Source of the DNA: Cryptomeria japonica
Taxonomy: Eukaryota; Streptophyta; Pinopsida; Cupressales; Cupressaceae
DNA: 64,000 bases
Direction: 5' to 3'
Assembly: GCF_030272615.1 (NCBI RefSeq)
Contig: NC_081405.1
Span: forward strand, 475,606,008 to 475,670,007
A model generated the notes under the pieces. That model searched no databases. It saw only the letters and a list, made by a program, of their open reading frames with translations, and had not been told where the DNA came from. Position 1 is the first letter of the stretch; each line of letters opens with the position of its first letter. A program made the position numbers and the translations under genes. Of this stretch, positions 44,101 through 53,339 are shown one piece after another.

Positions 44101-44648
44101 TCACTTCTATGGAAATACTTAGGCCATCACGAGGTGGTAGAATTTATAGCAGTAGAAAGTTACACTGTATTGATCCCTTTATTGCATTTGACCTCATTTT
44201 TCTCATAGTACTCCTGAGCATTTTCTTGAGAAATATCGGCTACTTCCTTAGCTGAAGAACCTTTGAAAACACTATCCAAAGTCATGATCACATTTTGATC
44301 ACCATCCCTAACCTATCTTGTATTTGGATCAAAGTGATCCGCTACTGCAAGTATAAAATCTGGATCATGGGATGCAACTAGGAAGGAAGCATATTTATGT
44401 AACTCAGATTTGATCAAGTTTGCTAGGCGGGAAGGAGCTTTTGAAACTCAATCAATAAACTCCTGCATACTGACATGACCAATTTCTATATCTTTGATCT
44501 CCTTGATGTTTGAATCTACTGAACTTTCTGGGTACAGATTCAATTACTTATCATACTTGTACTTCATCTTCTTTGCTGATGTTTTACCTAGTGAAGATTC
44601 CAACTGAATCGAAGAAGGTTTTGATTTGTTGTGAGAGGACGTTGACAT
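41115..44648 (-). pseudogene. Long ORF inside the 5' LTR, decayed, unknown function
   Basis: The ATG at 44648 opens a frame of about 1,177 codons that ends at TAA 41115. The frame is broken by about 15 stops. Open pieces include 43535-43804, 42804-43364, 42513-42725, 41850-42260, 41496-41849 and 41151-41387. The domain order equals that of the 3' LTR copy. Where one copy has a stop, the other usually has Gln, Arg or Trp, for example TAA against the CAA of MRQYPGL. The KKMKYKYDK, EEEMQWNTM and IQSQMQSVKTLLSQEIEDIE segments are well kept. A coding sequence of this size within an LTR is rare. Its sense matches that of the element. I cannot name the family; the C-terminal third is coiled coil. 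Confidence 0.65.
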
Positions 44649-44826
44649 TTTCAAATGACTACATTCAACACTGAGGATTAGCTTCTTCAATAGTTATCAT
44701 CATCAATAAAACTAAATTTTATCAATCGGATCAAAAAATTAGACTCAGAATAGGCTAGGGAGCAAAACTGTCGAAAATGGCAGGTCAGGGAAAAAAGTTC
44801 GATCTGCACCTTAGGAGTCAAAATTT

Positions 44827-45806
44827 GCACATCGGACTTTAAAGTCGATGTCCAAATTGGGGAAAGTCATCGGTACATCGGACTTTAAAGTCCGATGTGA
44901 AAGTTAGGAAAAATCATTAGCACATTGGACTTTAAGTTCTGATGTGCAGATGTAAATCATTCAAATGACCAGCACATCGGACTTTAAAGTCTGATGTGTT
45001 GGGGAAGGGCAACTGATTGATATGTCAGGTTTTAAAACCTAACATGTCAATCAGATAATCTTCTCTCGCATATCAAACTTTAAAGTCCAATATGTGAGGT
45101 TTACCCTCCTACATATCGAACTTTAAAGTCCGATATGCAGAGAATTATCTCTGTATATCTACCTGCATGTCAGTTTTTAAGACCCGACGTGCAGGCAAGG
45201 GAGGGGGAAAAATAAAATGGATCAAAGGGTGATCAGATGATAAAGTCTGATTTCCCTCAACCCAAAGAGAAGGTTTAAGAGAAATCAAATTTTAATGTCT
45301 GATTGCCCTCCAATAATAGAAAAAATGAATGCCCTTCGAAAACAGAAAAACGAAAGCAAAAGGAAAAGAAAAACTATAAAACAAACAAAATCCCTACCTG
45401 AATCCAGGCGGCTGAAGAAAATCAAGTGACTGGCAATAAATCAAAGTCGAATTCATGAGGAGAGGAGCAGGAGGGTATGCACAGAAGAGAAAACTCAAAA
45501 CAAAAACGAAGAAATAACCACAAAAGATTAATAAATAACCCAAAAATTAGCAATAAATGCGCTCATTAAAGTTAATTGTGCAGTACATGTCAGACTTTAA
45601 AGTACGACATGTAGGATTAAAACCCTTGCAAGTCGGACTTTAAAGTCTGACATGCAAATTTTGACAAATCAACCTACAGGTCGGACTTTAAAGTCCCATC
45701 TATAGGGGAAAACCAAACCTTTTCACATCGGACTTTAAAGTTTGATGTGCAATTCCCTTTGAAAAGAAGGAACCCTGCAGGTTAGACTTTAAAGTCCAAC
45801 CTACAG
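44827..45806. repeat. Array of ~13 palindromes with core CGGACTTTAAAGTCCG (5' LTR)
   Basis: This is the counterpart of the array at 32812-33872. Clear members are ACATCGG...CCGATGT at about 44873, ACATATCGAACTTTAAAG at about 45112, TGCAAGTCGGACTTTAAAG at about 45628, and the GGTTTTAAAACC form at about 45020. Decay is mostly C to T or G to A in the CCG/CGG parts. The same two clusters with a palindrome-free gap are present. Confidence 0.8.
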
Positions 45807-45977
45807 GAAAAATTGCAAATCTTAAAATCTTAAAAACAATAAAAAAATGAAAAGCAAAAAGCTAAATGAGCTAACCGACGGAGTCAATCAAGCTCTCCCA
45901 GAGGTCGTAAGCTACGAAACATACCAATTTCGTAGGGCTGCCTCACGATTTTGGTCATGCTGAAATAAAGGACAACA

Positions 45978-46495
45978 AAACCCTAAAGAACTCTTCTGAT
46001 CACTGGTGGAGTCACTGAAGAAGATATAAGATCATACTAAATTGCCTTAGACTCGCTCTTAATCGCTCTGAATGCAACATGATCAGAAATAAAGTGGATT
46101 CAACCTTTTAACCTTCAAGAAACCCTAATCCGTCACTGATATGAATGACTTCCAGTGACAGATACTAGATCTTGGTCGAACATGTCTATGTCAAATAAGC
46201 TTTTACAATGTCTAGAACATCTTCCAAAACCTCTTCCCAGGGCTTATACACTATTATCATGAATTTTGCCTACCCCTAAGGCATCTGCCTCAGTTACCAG
46301 ATGAGCTTCCTGCTAATGTAGGAGAAACCTCCTTTACCAATTGAGTAACTAGAGAATTACCATCTGTTGATTGATCATCTGACTTCCTGACCTATTTCTT
46401 GATATGATCTTTCTAGATTTCATTGACCTTCTCTTTCCCTTTATCATTTGATCCATCATTGTTAATCAATGGATTTTTTCTTCTACAAAATTTAG
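45978..46495 (-). other. Copia-like element sequence between CCHC ORF and nested insertion
   Basis: About 500 bases of minus-strand sequence that still looks partly coding but has many stops. It joins, across the gypsy insertion, to 28038. I see no named domain. Confidence 0.4.
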
Positions 46496-47410
46496 CTATG
46501 TGTCCAATCTTGTTGTATGCATAACTGTAACATTGTTCTTTTGAATTGCTTTTCTATAATCAGTATAATTACTTGACCTGCACTGATTAGCCATATGTCC
46601 AAATTTTCTACATGTATAGCATTTTACATTCATTCTGCAATCTTTTGTCTTATGACCATACTTATTGCATTTATAACATTGACTGGGAGCATAATTATAG
46701 TTCTGATTTTCTCTATTTCTACATTGCCTAGCCATGTGACCAAATTCATTACAAACAAAGCATCTACCATTAAATTTGTAAGCATTAAGTTGCCTTACCA
46801 GTGCCTTCTGGTTTTGATCTTCATTTGCAGTACCGAAGCTTTGACCTTGTTCAAATCCAAGTCCAATGGAATCTCGATTTTGTCTTTGACTTTTCAATAA
46901 TTCATCAAGATGTGTTGAACTAACCTTGAAGTTGTCCTTATACTCACTTGCAATAGCCAAATCATCTCTTAGAATTATCATTTGTCTCTCAAGTTCTTGT
47001 TCATTATTGTGGGATTGCACTAAGTTTGTTCTCAGCATATCATTTTCATGAACCAATCGGATGCATTCTGCAGATCTATCTTTCAGAGATCTCCCAAGAT
47101 TTTATTCATTCGTCTTCTGGTCTTCAATCTTCTTTGGCATCCTCATAGTTAGGGCTTGCATTTCATTCCTCATGACCATGTTCTCTTGACTCAACTTCTG
47201 ACATCTTTCATTAAGGGCATCCTTCTCTTCATTATCCTAATTTTGCAGAAGTTCCTTCCTCCTAGCTTAAAATGATGATAGCCTCTCCTGTAGGATAAGA
47301 ATGAATTCCTTGGTAGAATTCAATTCCTCTTGTAACTTCAATTTCTTCATCCTTTCAGCATCATAATCTTCAAGTGCTACCTCAAGTTGCTTCTCCAAAC
47401 TCATATCCAT
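46496..47410 (-). pseudogene. Coiled-coil plus three-CCHC gag-like ORF1 of the Copia-like element
   Basis: The ATG at 47410 opens a frame (MDMSLEKQLEVALEDYDAER) with three stops before a clean 186-codon piece at 47056-46496. The first two thirds are a long coiled coil. Three zinc knuckles follow: CFVCNEFGHMARQC, CYKCNKYGHKTKDC and CYTCRKFGHMANQC, all C-x2-C-x4-H-x4-C. Such knuckles bind RNA in gag nucleocapsids. The usual Copia gag N-terminal domain is not visible, although the frame begins close to the primer site. It may be a gag that lost that domain, or a different nucleic-acid-binding protein adopted by a non-autonomous element. Confidence 0.7.
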
Positions 47411-47464
47411 GGATTCTAGATTCAGGATCTTCCTCAATCTGTTAAACTTCCTCTAAGGCACAAG

Positions 47465-47477
47465 GCTCTGATACCAA
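47465..47477 (-). other. Primer-binding site, initiator-Met tRNA type
   Basis: The minus strand reads TTGGTATCAGAGC one base after the LTR end at 47479. TGGTATCAGAGC is the standard plant Copia site, complementary to the 3' end of initiator methionine tRNA. It fixes the element's direction. Confidence 0.9.
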
Positions 47478-47478
47478 T

Positions 47479-48384
47479 TGTTGGAATCCAAGAACACTGA
47501 GAGGGGGGGGTGAATCAGTGTTCTACCAGAATGATCAATTTTAACCTTATTAAAATATGCATTCACCAACTGGTATAATGGTACATATAAGATTGAAAGA
47601 AGTAAAGCAATAAATAAGAAAATCGCACAAATGAATACCATAACACAGAGAATTATACATGGAAAACCTCAAAGAGGAAAAACCACGGTGGGATTTGTGA
47701 CCCACAATATCAATCCATTGGCCATATGAAGAGATATTACATAATATGGGGGCCTTCACATGTAGGAAGGCTTACAACCTAGAGCACACATCTCATCACA
47801 AAGGAGTCTCACTAGCTACAATCACTCGAAATAAGAAAACATAAAACTGAACTCATTTAATGCATCTTCTATGCCTGATTGAGTTCCAGTTCAAGCTCTA
47901 TCTGTTCCGATTTTCAAACCCTAAACCCTTACCGGAATAACCTCTTACATAATCAAAATTTCTCGCATTAAAATTATCTCTCTCACACTCATATTTTATT
48001 CCCTCATATCAAAAAATGATCTAATCAACTGACCTATATACCCTTACAATCTTCCATGCCTTATGTTGGCTTACATAGATAATTACAAAATGAATATACA
48101 AGTTGGCTCAATTACATATATACATAAATATCAAAATCAATTGTCAATTTTTGGATCTCCCAAATGATGTCAGCCTCCTATACCGATATTTTGTGTAAGT
48201 CATGTCGGCCTGCAATGTCGGTACCCATAGAATTCCTCCTATTGGTGAAGATACTTGTCAGTGTCGGTGTCGGTGCCGATGAAGTGTTTGTCAGTGAACA
48301 ACCAAACCAAGCTATGAAAACTAGAACATGTTGCCATCAATGACAACATATTGAGACCAGTCAAATGAGTGTCAATTGCCAACA
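47479..48384 (-). mobile_element. 5' LTR of the Copia-like element
   Basis: It is 906 bp, TGTTGGAATCC...GCCAACA on the plus strand, and colinear with the LTR at 22393-23297. Confidence 0.85.
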
Positions 48385-48479
48385 AAAGAATGGTCATTGC
48401 CTACGTCTCCTATTTTGAACACGTCTTTTCATCATTCATTGATTCTATGATATTATTTTCTCCCAAAACTTGTACTGAT

Positions 48480-48935
48480 GGTATCATTTTATCCCCATTT
48501 CAATCCTATGGTATCAATTTGTCCCAAAACATGTCTTAATGATATTATTTTCTCCCCCTTTTGGTCATACGATATCATTTTATCCCAAAACCTATTCTAA
48601 TGACATCAAATTGAACCCATTTCATGTCCTATGGCATGATTTTGTCCCCATTTTGATCCTATGGCATCATTTTTATCCCATTTCATGTCCTATGACATCA
48701 TTTCATCCCAAAATCTATTCTAATGACATCAATTTGATCCGATTTCATGTCCTATGGCATCTTTTTTATCCTATGGTATCATTTTGTCCCAAAGCCTATT
48801 CTAATGGCATCAATTTGATTCAATTTCATGTCCTATGGCATCATTTTGTCCCTAGTTTGATCCTATGGCATCATTTTAATCCAATTTCATGTCCTATGAC
48901 ATCATTTCAATCCCATTTTCTATCCTTTGACTCAT
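48480..48935. repeat. ~60-bp tandem repeats with TCCTATGGCATCATTTT words
   Basis: TCCTATG(G/A)CATCATTTT or similar occurs about eight times, alternating with CATTTCATG and CCTATTCTAATG segments. The pattern is a higher-order minisatellite in the U3 of this LTR, at the same relative place as the GATCGATGA array in other LTRs of the family. Confidence 0.75.
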
Positions 48936-49541
48936 TTTAACTAATTTTCCCAATTCTTCCCAATTTCACCCAATTTGATTAAATTTGACCAAATCCTTGT
49001 CCGTGGACATCAATTTGACTTGATTCCCTCCTAGGTTTAATTAATTATTTAATTAATTAAACCATTTTCATACTAACATTTGTTCTAAGATAAATAAATA
49101 ATATTTAATTATTTATCCCTTTAATCTATCAATTAAATAAATTTATTTTATTTAGTTGAGGAATAAATTAACAAATTATATTTATTAATTTATTATAAAT
49201 GTCTTCTTCTAAGAGAAATAAATAATATTTATTTATTTATCCCTATATTTATCACTTCCACAATTAAATAAATCTATTTTATTTAATTGTTTAATCAATA
49301 AATATGATGAGAAAATTAATAAATTATATTATTTATTAATTTGTCATAAATATCTTCTTCTACCTACTACTTTTATTTATTAATTCTCCATATTATCCTC
49401 TTTTCTTGATAGACTTGATCTCTCCATCTTTTTCCATTTTTTATCATCTTCTAAATGGCAACTTTGAGTTGCATTCAAACATGTCCATTCATTTTCTCAA
49501 AAAATAATTCAATCTCAGTCGTTCATTGAAATTCAAATTTC

Positions 49542-49549
49542 TATAAAAG
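49542..49549 (+). promoter_or_regulatory. TATA box of the plus-strand LTR
   Basis: TATAAAAG follows the AT-rich U3 zone and precedes a transcript-like segment (GGCCTCATTCTTCACTC). Confidence 0.55.
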
Positions 49550-49989
49550 GAGGCCTCATTCTTCACTCAAAAATAATAGTTTACTTCTTGTTATTCTATC
49601 AAATAAATTTTCTAGTATCCACATTGTTATTCTATCCAAATAATCTTAGAATCATGATTTCTAGTATTCTCACTATCATTATCCCTGCTTTTAATCTTAT
49701 TTATGCACATTGTAACTTGAGAGTGGCATATCACCATTAGAGAAGAAAGAAGAAGCAGCAAGGCTTCATCAAAGGAGTGTAGAAATGATGATTTGATTCA
49801 TGTTTTCATTCACACTTTGTTTTGGTCTCATTGGTTAGATTAGGATTAATTTGCATGATTGTATGAGTTTCGTGATTTTTTTGATCATGTTTATAGCTAA
49901 TTCTCGATTTCCTAGTTGATAGAGATCATTCCAAATTAGGCTATTTGTAAGGTGTTTAGCAGAGACAAAATTTATTGCAGTATTTTGAG

Positions 49990-50517
49990 ATGGACACTCT
50001 AGTGAGGTTGACAATGAAGAAGGTTGAACAGGCCTTCCTAGGTAGGGTTAGCAACATTCACCTTGAATGCTTGCTTGGGACTAACAATGACTTAGTCATT
50101 GTGATAGTGAAGTGGGTGTTGGGAGAAGACTTCCCCGCCAACAAATCCCAATACTGGGTGGACACAGACATTTTGTCTCGCTTCGTAGGGTCACTTCTAG
50201 ACTTGGGTGAATTGGCACCCATTATAACTAAAATGACTTGGGGCCTATTTGGAGAAGATCTTGTTGGCAGGTTGGACCAAGTTTTGGAGCATGCACAGTA
50301 TAAAATTGGGCTTCTTGTTGCTACTGACTTAAAGACCTTTGTGCAAAAAGACACGGTTGTGCCATGGATTTCCTTCATTGGCATTTTTTGTACCATGTGC
50401 ATTGAGGAACACCATAACCATTCCATCCCCACACGTGAATTTCTAAAGAGGCTTTCAAGAGAAGACCCAACACTGGACATGGAGTGGATAGAAGGATTTA
50501 AGGTTATGGTTTTTTAA
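49990..50517 (+). CDS. Hypothetical protein, 175 codons, possible acidic extension
   Basis: The first ATG is at 49990 (MDTLVRLTMKKVEQAF). The product would be a small soluble helical protein with no signal peptide or membrane segment. After the TAA the same frame continues for 29 codons to 50607 with a very acidic tail (YGDEDKDEDDGQN), which looks like a lost C-terminus. So the gene may be a recent pseudogene, or the stop may be real. It lies just downstream of an LTR with a TATA box at 49542, so LTR-driven transcription is possible. I recognise no family. Codon pattern and length alone do not prove it is expressed. Confidence 0.35.
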   Translation: MDTLVRLTMKKVEQAFLGRVSNIHLECLLGTNNDLVIVIVKWVLGEDFPANKSQYWVDTDILSRFVGSLLDLGELAPIITKMTWGLFGEDLVGRLDQVLEHAQYKIGLLVATDLKTFVQKDTVVPWISFIGIFCTMCIEEHHNHSIPTREFLKRLSREDPTLDMEWIEGFKVMVF

Positions 50518-50607
50518 CGAAACCTGGATTCTGAAGGGGATGAGTGGTCAAATGACTACGGGGATGAGGACAAGGATGAAGATGATGGCCAAAATTTGTC
50601 CAACTAA

Positions 50608-52690
50608 CTTAGGGTCCAACTTCTCCTCCTAGATGTTGCTTTTACCGAAGACTAGAGATAACAAATATTTTTGTAATTTTGCCTTTTTAGAAAAAACACG
50701 CATAATTATGTAAATACCACTAAAAAAATATACATATATAAATCTTACACAACTTTTAACAAACTATGAATGGGTGCATTTCCTAAGTTCTTTTCTTTAC
50801 ATTTTCTATGAAGACTGCATGAAAATTAAAATGGTGCATAAGGAAAACATCCATCCATTATATCATCAAGTAGGTAAAATCCTCTGCCAAAAAGAGAGCT
50901 TGTGTTTCATCGGGTGTGCCAAAAAGTATTGTTGATCCCTAATAAGGCTCTCACCTTAAATAATGGGAATCAAGAAGCTTCATATGTTTGGGACCTAATG
51001 TGACCTATGAAACAACCTTCGGGATATTAGAAGTTGACGCTTTGAATTTTAGAGGAGGTGGAAAGGGGATATGATAAATAACATCCAAACTGATAGACTT
51101 TGAGGAAAATGAAAGAAAGTATTGGAGTTGAGGAAAAATCAACTCTACAACTCCCAAAGATCATCTGCATGCAAACCTGTCACAGAAGGAGAGAAGCAAA
51201 AAAAGCTATGGAGGCCAGAATTCAGAGATCCAAAAAATAGGAGTCATATTGATTGTGCAATAAGAATGCAATTCAATAATTACAGTTGTTATGAAAATAC
51301 AAAGAGAGAATCATTATAAGAGGATACTCGAAACCCTAAAGAATTATAAGATTCCTAAGTTTAGCTTAAGCATAGAGTATAATAGACTAATAATTAAATA
51401 AATAATTATTAGCTAATAAAAGATAACTCTAACAGAAAACTTCAATGTATGCAGAGCTTGTCCAACATTTAGACACTCTTTCGGAAGCATGCTATAAAGA
51501 TTACCTATTTTGCGGATTAGGCATGGTAAATTATAACCTCCTTGATCACTAGGAAGAGAACAAAATTCACAAAGTGACTCAAACATAGGACATAACTTTC
51601 AAATCTTCCCATGGAAAGTATCTGCAAAGACCAAACAAAATGGATAACCTAGATATTTTTAAATGACTCCTTTCCACACATCCTATGTAAACAACATAAT
51701 CTAGAACCTATTTTTATAAAAATGGGAGAATAGATATGTACAATATCCATATTTCATAAATAGAGGAACTAGGGAAGTGCTAATTAAGAATAATAATCAT
51801 GCATTCATAAACGATACAGAGTATTATTTATAATAACACCAAAGGTAAAAAAGGCAAGGTCTGTAATTCACAAAAAACAATAAGGCTCCAATGCTAATCA
51901 TTATTCATTTAGGAAAATGAAAAGGGGAATTATTTCTTTTCCCTTTAAACTATTACATTCATGGAAGTTTGGGATCCATTCCTTGGAAGTCTAGAAAGGA
52001 AGAACGCATGTAATTACATCCAAAAAATGCTCAGAGATCAAAAGACCCCCTTTTTACAAATCACTCTCTGGTTTTTATAACCATTTTCCAAAAATATATT
52101 ATTGCTTGGCGACAGGACCCTACAGAGATGAGGCCAGAGGGGTGTTGTTAACTATCTTTGCACTGGAGAGCTTTGAATCATGGATATCTCCTTGATTGTT
52201 GGCCTAGAAAACATCTATAGTTTTGGTCATGATTAAGGAGATAACTTGCTTGCCAAAAGTTCCTTGATTCATGCATGCACACCTTTCCTTTGATTCATTT
52301 CCATCATTGATCTTGCATGGTTATCGTATCTTAATGGTTGAGGATCGTTGTCTACCCATGGTGGAGATGTAATCGGCACACATGTTTAACAGTCAGAGAC
52401 CTTTGTGGTGCTTCATCTTTCTTGGTGAAGCCTCTTTACAGTGGAGACAAGAGCCCATAAGGCTTCTTTATAAGAGCTTTGTGGGAGGATTTTAATTACC
52501 CACAGTTGTGATGTGTGGCAGGCAACGAGGGTTTTCCTGAAAGAAGTGTGATTAGTCTTTGTGTGGGAGTGGGACCCACCATGCGTTGTAGCTGATAAAA
52601 GAAAATTGCCATTGTCTTCATATTTAAAAGTCATAAAAACCAACTACTGTAGAAAAATCCACAGTTATTTTAGGCTGAAGCCAATTATTG
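50608..52690. other. Non-coding sequence, nothing recognised
   Basis: Open stretches in all frames are short and unconvincing. There are no LTR ends, tandem arrays or RNA-gene motifs that I can see. Base composition is ordinary for the window. Confidence 0.45.
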
Positions 52691-52699
52691 TCTTTCTTA

Positions 52700-53300
52700 T
52701 TTGAAAGTGCTACTTGGGAATAGTCAATAGAATTTATAATGCTAACTATAATGACAATTTGTCACTCTTCTTCATCATTATCTTCTAATGTCATTGTGTC
52801 ACTCTTTTTGATCATTTTATTCTAATGCCTTTTATATTATATTAACTCTTTATTGAATTTTTTGGTGTTGTACTACTCCCTCTATAATCCTCATTGTAAT
52901 TGATTTCTTTCTTAATCCATTAAGAAAACAAAAAAACAAAAAACCTCTTTTTTGAAATGACTTGTGCCCTTTCAAAAAAAATTAACGTCTTGGTAAAATG
53001 AAATAATTTACAAAGATTGACCCAAAAATAAGATGATTCACTAAAAGCGATCGGCCCAAATTGACTTGATTGAATATTTGACCTAGCTTAAACCATAATA
53101 ATAAGCCAATATAACAGTGGCAAAAGCCATAATTTTTTCATCAAAATGTTCCTATGAAATATTGAAATGTTTTCTTGAACTAGACAAACAATTATTACTA
53201 CAAACACTTTATCATCTTAAGACTAAGCATTTTTACGTCATTATAAATCATAGTATTTTCAAATTATGGCTTATAAAGAGAAAAAAAATAGTTCATCGAA
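52700..53300. repeat. Partial duplicate unit: LINE 3' tail plus PR-4 3' flank
   Basis: 52830-52990 matches 56050-56185, the 3' tail of a LINE (TATAATCCTCATTGTAATTG against CATAATCCTCGTTGTAATTG). Beyond the LINE end the match continues: 53100-53270 against 56300-56460 (AAGCCAATATAACA, then AAACAA.ATTATTAC). So a piece of the PR-4 downstream flank is duplicated here, without the gene. Confidence 0.65.
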
Positions 53301-53339
53301 ATATTCCAAATTAGATTTAAAAATAGTTCTAATAAATTG

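Larger units (their letters stand above)
28039..45977 (-). mobile_element. Ty3/gypsy element (Tat-like) with giant ~6-kb LTRs, nested
   Basis: Two direct repeats, 28039-34045 (6,007 bp) and 40202-45977 (5,776 bp), start TGT(T/A)GGGTGAAT and end AAGGACAACA on the plus strand, so TG/CA ends hold. AAACT (28034-28038) and AAACC (45978-45982) flank the whole, a 4-of-5 match consistent with an old target duplication. Next to the right LTR is a primer site, so it reads right to left. The 6.1-kb internal region encodes decayed gag, protease, archaeal-type RNase H, RT, RNase H and integrase. Each LTR also carries its own long ORF and a palindrome array. No clear polypurine tract precedes the 3' LTR. 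Confidence 0.8.
40202..45977 (-). mobile_element. 5' LTR of the gypsy element, 5,776 bp
   Basis: It has the same order as the 3' LTR: TGTTGTCC start at 45977, palindrome array, long ORF, then an AT-rich end ACCCTACA at 40202. It lacks some segments present in the 3' LTR, including about 90 bases near 42540 and part of the palindrome region. Confidence 0.8.
22393..48384 (-). mobile_element. Non-autonomous LTR retrotransposon (Copia-like LTRs), host of two insertions
   Basis: LTRs of 905 and 906 bp (22393-23297 and 47479-48384) both start TGT(T/A)GGAATCC and end TTGCCAACA. The minus strand has a PPT next to the left LTR and an initiator-Met-type primer site next to the right LTR, so the element reads right to left. 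After removing the nested gypsy element (28039-45977) and a solo LTR (24544-25817), about 5 kb of internal sequence remains. It holds a coiled-coil CCHC ORF and a long unknown ORF but no protease, integrase or RT. The host site is another LTR (22381-22392 joined to 48385 on). The flanking bases TAAAA and AAAGA are not a clean target duplication. Confidence 0.8.
48385..49960 (+). mobile_element. Plus-strand LTR, continuation of the one cut at 22392
   Basis: The sequence after the Copia-like LTR (AATGGTCATTGCCTACG) fits the section that follows TAAAA in related LTRs (ATGGTCAACACTTGCG), so it continues the LTR begun at 22381. It has a tandem-repeat U3, a TTAATTAAATAA-rich zone (49020-49370) and a TATA box at 49542. 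The right end is uncertain; no CA with matching flank was found, and 49960 is approximate. Confidence 0.55.

Noticed and set aside
46496-47056. Host CCHC zinc-finger gene
   Set aside because: It lies between a primer site and element ORF2, in the element's sense, within a clear LTR pair, so it is an element ORF.
47465-47477. A possible Met tRNA gene near 47470
   Set aside because: Only the 13-base primer-site match is present, immediately beside an LTR; no cloverleaf sequence follows.
50058-50480. A 140-codon minus-strand ORF opposite the 49990 ORF
   Set aside because: Neither strand has a known domain, but the plus frame has the acidic continuation and a better start, so I kept only that one.
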